From contig NHEP01000221.1 in NCBI GenBank assembly GCA_002171515.1, positions 27,112 through 71,172 on the forward strand: 44,061 nucleotides of DNA. Direction: 5' to 3'. The notes beneath the pieces are model-generated. The model saw only the letters and a program-made list of their open reading frames with translations, had not been told where the DNA came from and searched no databases. The position numbers and the translations under genes are program-made. Each line of letters opens with the position of its first letter. Position 1 is the stretch's first letter. Of the stretch, positions 40,798-44,061 are shown in pieces. Origin of the DNA: a bacterium TMED88 (GTDB lineage: Bacteria > Myxococcota_A > UBA9160 > UBA4427).

Positions 40798-41609
40798 AGC
40801 GCTCGTCGGACTGATTCAATTTCGTCCACAAGGCGATCGAGGCCGTCGGTCAGGCAGGCTGGACCCGGTTGGAGAATGATTTCAGAAGGGATTTCGGCGA
40901 TCCGATCATTCTGAATAGCCGGCACATTTTGCAAACCCGCTCTTTTGAGAAGAGCCTCCCGGTCGAGGGGTTTGCCGCACCAGCTGGCCAAGATGAGGTC
41001 GGGTTGAGCTTGGTTGACGGCTTCAACATCGACAAAGCGATCGCGAGCCAGCTTGCCTTTCGAACGTTCGCGGAAAACGTCCATTCCGCCCGCGATTTCA
41101 ACGAGCTCACTCACCCAGCGGATGCCGCAGATCATAGGATCATCCCACTCCTCGAAATAGACGCGAGGCTGCACGGCGAGCCCTGTCTTGAGGTTCGCGA
41201 CGCGATCGAGGCGTTCCTTGTATTCACTGACCAGAGCCGTGGCTTTTCGCCCTGCACCGACCAAGCTGCCAATGTTCACGATCACTTCGAAAATCTCTTG
41301 GATCGACCGCTGATTAAAAATCAGTACGGGGAGATTGGCCTGAATGAGATCCCGAGCGAGATCAGCCTGAATATCCGAGAAACCGATCACGAGGTCAGGG
41401 TTCAGTGCACTTATTTTTTTGACGCTGCCACCGATAAAGGCCGAAACGACGGGCTTGTCTCGAGGTGCTTCTGGCGGGCGCACTGTATACGCGCTGATTC
41501 CAACCACACGGTGCCCTTCACCCAGCCGATAAAGAATTTCGGTCGGCTCCTCGGTCAAGCAGACAATGCGCTGTGGACCCCGAGGAATCTGAAGGCCTGT
41601 GGTCGACAT
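40788..41609 (-). CDS. BtuF-like ABC-type substrate-binding protein without signal peptide
   Basis: The 273-residue protein has the fold of periplasmic B12/siderophore-binding proteins (two lobes around a long helix): RIVCLTEEPTEILYRLGEG, LNPDLVIGFSDIQADL, FEEWDDPMICGIRWVSELVE, QPDLILASWCG. These are typical of the BtuF-like cobalamin-binding group. There is no signal peptide or lipobox at MSTTGLQIPRGPQ, so it is predicted to stay in the cytosol, and no ABC permease or ATPase partner is nearby. It may bind or sense a corrinoid, or be secreted by an unusual route. The cytosolic place is inferred. Confidence 0.85.
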   Translation of the reverse strand: MSTTGLQIPRGPQRIVCLTEEPTEILYRLGEGHRVVGISAYTVRPPEAPRDKPVVSAFIGGSVKKISALNPDLVIGFSDIQADLARDLIQANLPVLIFNQRSIQEIFEVIVNIGSLVGAGRKATALVSEYKERLDRVANLKTGLAVQPRVYFEEWDDPMICGIRWVSELVEIAGGMDVFRERSKGKLARDRFVDVEAVNQAQPDLILASWCGKPLDREALLKRAGLQNVPAIQNDRIAEIPSEIILQPGPACLTDGLDRLVDEIESVRRALQR

Positions 41610-41826
41610 CTTTTGCTGCTCCTTTCTCGCTTGCTCGGCCGACGGGTGTGGTCAGAGTCTACCGTGGTCGTCGTGCTGGGGTCGGCCCGCGCCTGAGGGG
41701 CTCTCTCGCCCGCCCTCGGAGTCGACGGGATGGGCCTAATCAGGTGTTTATGTCTGATTGGGGAATTCATCGAGTCGAGCGCTACCCTCCGTGGTCCCAA
41801 ATCGCCGACCGAGATCCGACGGAGAA

Positions 41827-42771
41827 ATGATGATTTTCAATAATCGAGTGACCCAAATGCTGGGCGTCGAGATTCCGATCCTTCAGGCCCCGATGGGTTG
41901 GATCGCGCGATCTCCCTTGGCCTCAGCGGTCTCGGAGGCCGGGGCTTTGGGAATCATCGAGACTTCGTCTGGAGAAATTGACGCGATTCGAATTGAAATC
42001 CAAAAGATGCGGGAACTGACTGAGCGGCCCTTTGGCGTCAACATCGCGCAAGCTTTCGTTCGAGATCCGTCGCTGGTGGACTTCGTGGTAGATCAAAAGG
42101 TGCGTTTCGTGACGACCTCCGCGGGTGACCCTCGTCAGCACACGGCTCGACTTAAGGATGAGGGTTTGACGGTCTTCCATGTGGTGCCGACCCTTCGCGC
42201 GGCCGAGAAGGCTGTGGCTGCGGGCGTGGATGGCCTTGTCGTGGAAGGGGGCGAAGGGGGTGGTTTTAAGAATCCCAGCCCTGTTTCAAGTCTGGTCCTG
42301 ATCCCGCTGGTCCGCAGCCAAGTCGATGTGCCCATCATTGCGGCGGGGGGAATTTGCGATGGCGTATCGATGGCAGCGGCTTTTGCCTTAGGGGCCGAGG
42401 GCATTCAAATGGGGACCCGGATGGTGTCCGCCGCGGAGTCGCCGGTTCACGTAGGTTGGAAAAACGCCATCGTCGAGGCCGCCGAAACGGATACGGTGTT
42501 CCTCAAGCCAGAGAAAGGCCCCGCCCTGAGGGCTCTTAGAACCGAACGCACCGAGCGACTCGCAGCGGGAGAAGGGAACCCCATGGCCGACCTAGGGGCC
42601 GGCGTGAAAGAAGTTTATTTCCAGGGCAACGTGGGCGCTGGGGTCGCACTAACAGGAGAAGTCGCGGGGCGCATCGACGCGATTCGGCCGGTTTCGGAAA
42701 TTATCGCAGAAACCGTGAAAGAGTACGTCGAGACGATCCGCGGTTTGTCTTCACAGATTCCGGCGAAGTAG
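41827..42771 (+). CDS. Nitronate monooxygenase family (2-nitropropane dioxygenase-like)
   Basis: This 314-residue FMN-dependent TIM-barrel enzyme has the N-terminal ILQAPMGWIARSPLASAVSE, the central GVDGLVVEGGEGGG, and IIAAGGICDGVSMAAAFALGAEGIQMGTR that mark the family. It oxidises nitronates or acts as an enoyl reductase-like enzyme; the His of class I is replaced here by the EGGEGGG pattern, so class assignment is uncertain. GGAG lies just before the two adjacent ATG codons (41827 and 41830). It is followed 103 bases later by a D-aminoacylase-type gene on the same strand. Confidence 0.9.
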   Translation: MMIFNNRVTQMLGVEIPILQAPMGWIARSPLASAVSEAGALGIIETSSGEIDAIRIEIQKMRELTERPFGVNIAQAFVRDPSLVDFVVDQKVRFVTTSAGDPRQHTARLKDEGLTVFHVVPTLRAAEKAVAAGVDGLVVEGGEGGGFKNPSPVSSLVLIPLVRSQVDVPIIAAGGICDGVSMAAAFALGAEGIQMGTRMVSAAESPVHVGWKNAIVEAAETDTVFLKPEKGPALRALRTERTERLAAGEGNPMADLGAGVKEVYFQGNVGAGVALTGEVAGRIDAIRPVSEIIAETVKEYVETIRGLSSQIPAK

Positions 42772-42874
42772 ACGCGCCGAGCGGGGAAATTTCGAGCGCG
42801 GGTGGTGGTCAAAGTCGAGGGAGAACTGAGACTCCATTCGCCAGAAAAAGACGGATCAAGAAGGAGACCGACGC

Positions 42875-44061
42875 ATGCTCGATCGAATTATTCGAGGTGG
42901 CGAAGTCATCGATGGAACGGGGGCCCCGGGAAAAACCGCTGATGTCGGGATTCGCGACGGTCGGATTGTTTCGGTCGGTCAAATTGATGAGCCGGCCCGG
43001 GAGACCGTCTCCGCGGATGGTTTGCTGGTGACGCCGGGCTGGGTGGATGTCCATACTCACTACGATGGCCAGGTCACCTGGGATGGAGAACTCACCCCCT
43101 CCTCGGTTCAGGGCGTGACCACAGCGGTTATGGGGAACTGCGGCGTCGGATTCGCCCCGGCTTCTCCCGATCGGCATGACTGGCTGATCAGCTTGATGGA
43201 AGGCGTAGAGGATATCCCGGGCACCGCTCTGGCGGAGGGCATCGAATGGCAATGGGAAAGCTTTCCCGAGTATCTCGATGCGGTTGAATCCCGTTCGCTG
43301 GCCATCGACGTGGGGGCACAAGTGCCCCATGGTGCGTTGCGGGCCTATGTGATGGGTGAGCGCGGGGCGGATCATCGGGTCAGGCCCGATCCGGAAGAGA
43401 TCAGCCGGATGGGCCGTCTCGCACGGGAGGGCATTGAGGCGGGTGCTCTCGGGTTTACGTCTTCTCGTACGCGCAACCACCGCACGAAGGATGGAGAGCC
43501 GACGCCGAGTCTCACAGCCGGTCCGGAAGAAATGCTGGGCATCGCGGAAGAGATTGGCCGCGGGGGATTGGGCGTTTTCGAAATCGTGGCCGACTTCGCG
43601 GACCTTGAAGACGAGTTTAAGCTGCTGCGCAAGATGGTCGAGATCTCCGGGCGCCCGATGTCGATCAGTGTGGCGCAGAATGATCGGGTTCCCGATCAAT
43701 GGCGACGGCTGCTCGACCAAATCGGGGAGGCGGCTGAAGTGGGCCTTCCCATGAAGGCTCAGGTTGCCCCTCGGGCCATTGGTTTGTTGTTGGGTTTGGA
43801 AGCGAGCCTCCATCCCTTTATCGGCCACCCGACCTACCAGTCGATCAAAGACCTGAGTCGAGAGGAGAAATGGGCCCGATTGAAAGATCCGAATTTCCGT
43901 GCGGCCTTGTTGACAGAGCAAACCCCCGAGATGCTCCGATTCTTGGTCGGAGATTTCGAACGGCTCTTTCTCTTGGGCGATCCGCCGAACTACGAGCCGT
44001 CACCCGATCAAAGCCTGGCCGCGGAGGCTCGGCGTCGCGGTCTCTCAGAGCAAGAGTGGGC
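42875..44061 (+). CDS. N-acyl-D-amino-acid deacylase-type amidohydrolase (truncated at window end)
   Basis: At least 395 residues of an amidohydrolase-3 enzyme are present, with no stop before the last base. The start MLDRIIRGGEVIDGTGAPG, the metal pair H60-T-H62 (VDVHTHYDGQ) and Cys89 in GNCGVGFAP match D-aminoacylase and its relatives, which are about 500-570 residues. ATG 42875 has a strong AAGGAG site at 42861. A large open frame on the opposite strand over the same bases is only a shadow. Function (deacylation of an N-acyl-D-amino acid or a related amide) is by family. Confidence 0.9.
   Translation, partial: MLDRIIRGGEVIDGTGAPGKTADVGIRDGRIVSVGQIDEPARETVSADGLLVTPGWVDVHTHYDGQVTWDGELTPSSVQGVTTAVMGNCGVGFAPASPDRHDWLISLMEGVEDIPGTALAEGIEWQWESFPEYLDAVESRSLAIDVGAQVPHGALRAYVMGERGADHRVRPDPEEISRMGRLAREGIEAGALGFTSSRTRNHRTKDGEPTPSLTAGPEEMLGIAEEIGRGGLGVFEIVADFADLEDEFKLLRKMVEISGRPMSISVAQNDRVPDQWRRLLDQIGEAAEVGLPMKAQVAPRAIGLLLGLEASLHPFIGHPTYQSIKDLSREEKWARLKDPNFRAALLTEQTPEMLRFLVGDFERLFLLGDPPNYEPSPDQSLAAEARRRGLSEQEW

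Noticed and set aside
42809-43921. A 370-codon open frame on the minus strand near the right edge
   Set aside because: The plus strand carries a D-aminoacylase-type gene with a strong ribosome site and metal-ligand motifs. The minus frame is its shadow.
1-44061. tRNA, rRNA, CRISPR, insertion sequence or phage signals
   Set aside because: I saw no cloverleaf-type sequences, no regular direct repeats with spacers, no transposase or integrase motifs and no target-site duplications. Small RNA genes could still be missed by eye.

Overview
The window is a gene-dense, moderately high-GC bacterial chromosome segment with about 45 protein genes. I found no rRNA, tRNA, insertion sequence, phage gene or CRISPR array. 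The gene set suggests an aerobic, soil- or marine-type Gram-negative bacterium with an outer membrane: a cytochrome c oxidase operon, lipoprotein and outer-membrane genes, F420-type luciferase-like oxidoreductases, a Rieske oxygenase, ergothioneine synthesis genes and a PEP-CTERM-like tail. A deltaproteobacterial, myxococcotal or Binatota-like lineage would fit, but this is only an impression from gene content.

Layout. 1-3017: the end of an unknown gene, then a TetR regulator, a KshA-like Rieske oxygenase and an amidohydrolase in one catabolic operon. 3248-8545: a cytochrome c oxidase operon holding a dihaem cytochrome c, a 34-residue membrane peptide, coxB, coxA, two subunit III genes, subunit IV and a small CxxC membrane protein. 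8564-14522 (minus strand): a TetR-led run with two ferritin-like proteins, a TVP38-type membrane protein, a possible new non-haem iron oxygenase, an isopenicillin-N-synthase-like oxygenase and two small membrane proteins. 14690-16426: a lipoprotein amidohydrolase. 16589-19615: a third ferritin-like protein coupled to an ABC1/UbiB kinase-like protein, then 3-methyladenine glycosylase. 19719-23300: SDR, MFS transporter, beta-lactamase-like esterase. 23628-26702: an A-type Fe-S carrier, a YgfZ/IBA57-TPR fusion and an NFU protein. 26733-29393 (minus): cupin, HAD nucleotidase, 2OG oxygenase, LLM oxidoreductase. 29799-31730: MscS channel and DUF481-like outer-membrane protein. 31727-36432 (minus): ABC ATPase, fused permease/binding protein, egtB, egtD. 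36540-44061: MFS transporter, CurA-like reductase, PEP-CTERM cyclophilin, LLM oxidoreductase, BtuF-like protein, nitronate monooxygenase, and a truncated D-aminoacylase-type amidohydrolase.

The most interesting points are four. (1) CoxA aligns with the Rhodobacter sphaeroides enzyme at a constant 15-residue offset. It keeps every metal ligand and the D-channel, but lacks all three K-channel residues (Ser299, Thr359 and Lys362 become Ala, Ile and Met). (2) An OpuC/EgtU-type transporter lies in line with egtB-egtD, suggesting ergothioneine synthesis and transport in one unit. (3) An ISCA-IBA57-NFU-like operon mirrors the late mitochondrial [4Fe-4S] pathway, with a TPR tail on the IBA57-like member. 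(4) A minus-strand iron-oxygenase cluster contains an unrecognised protein with an H-x-D...H arrangement and a ferritin-like pair of which one member seems to have lost its metal ligands.
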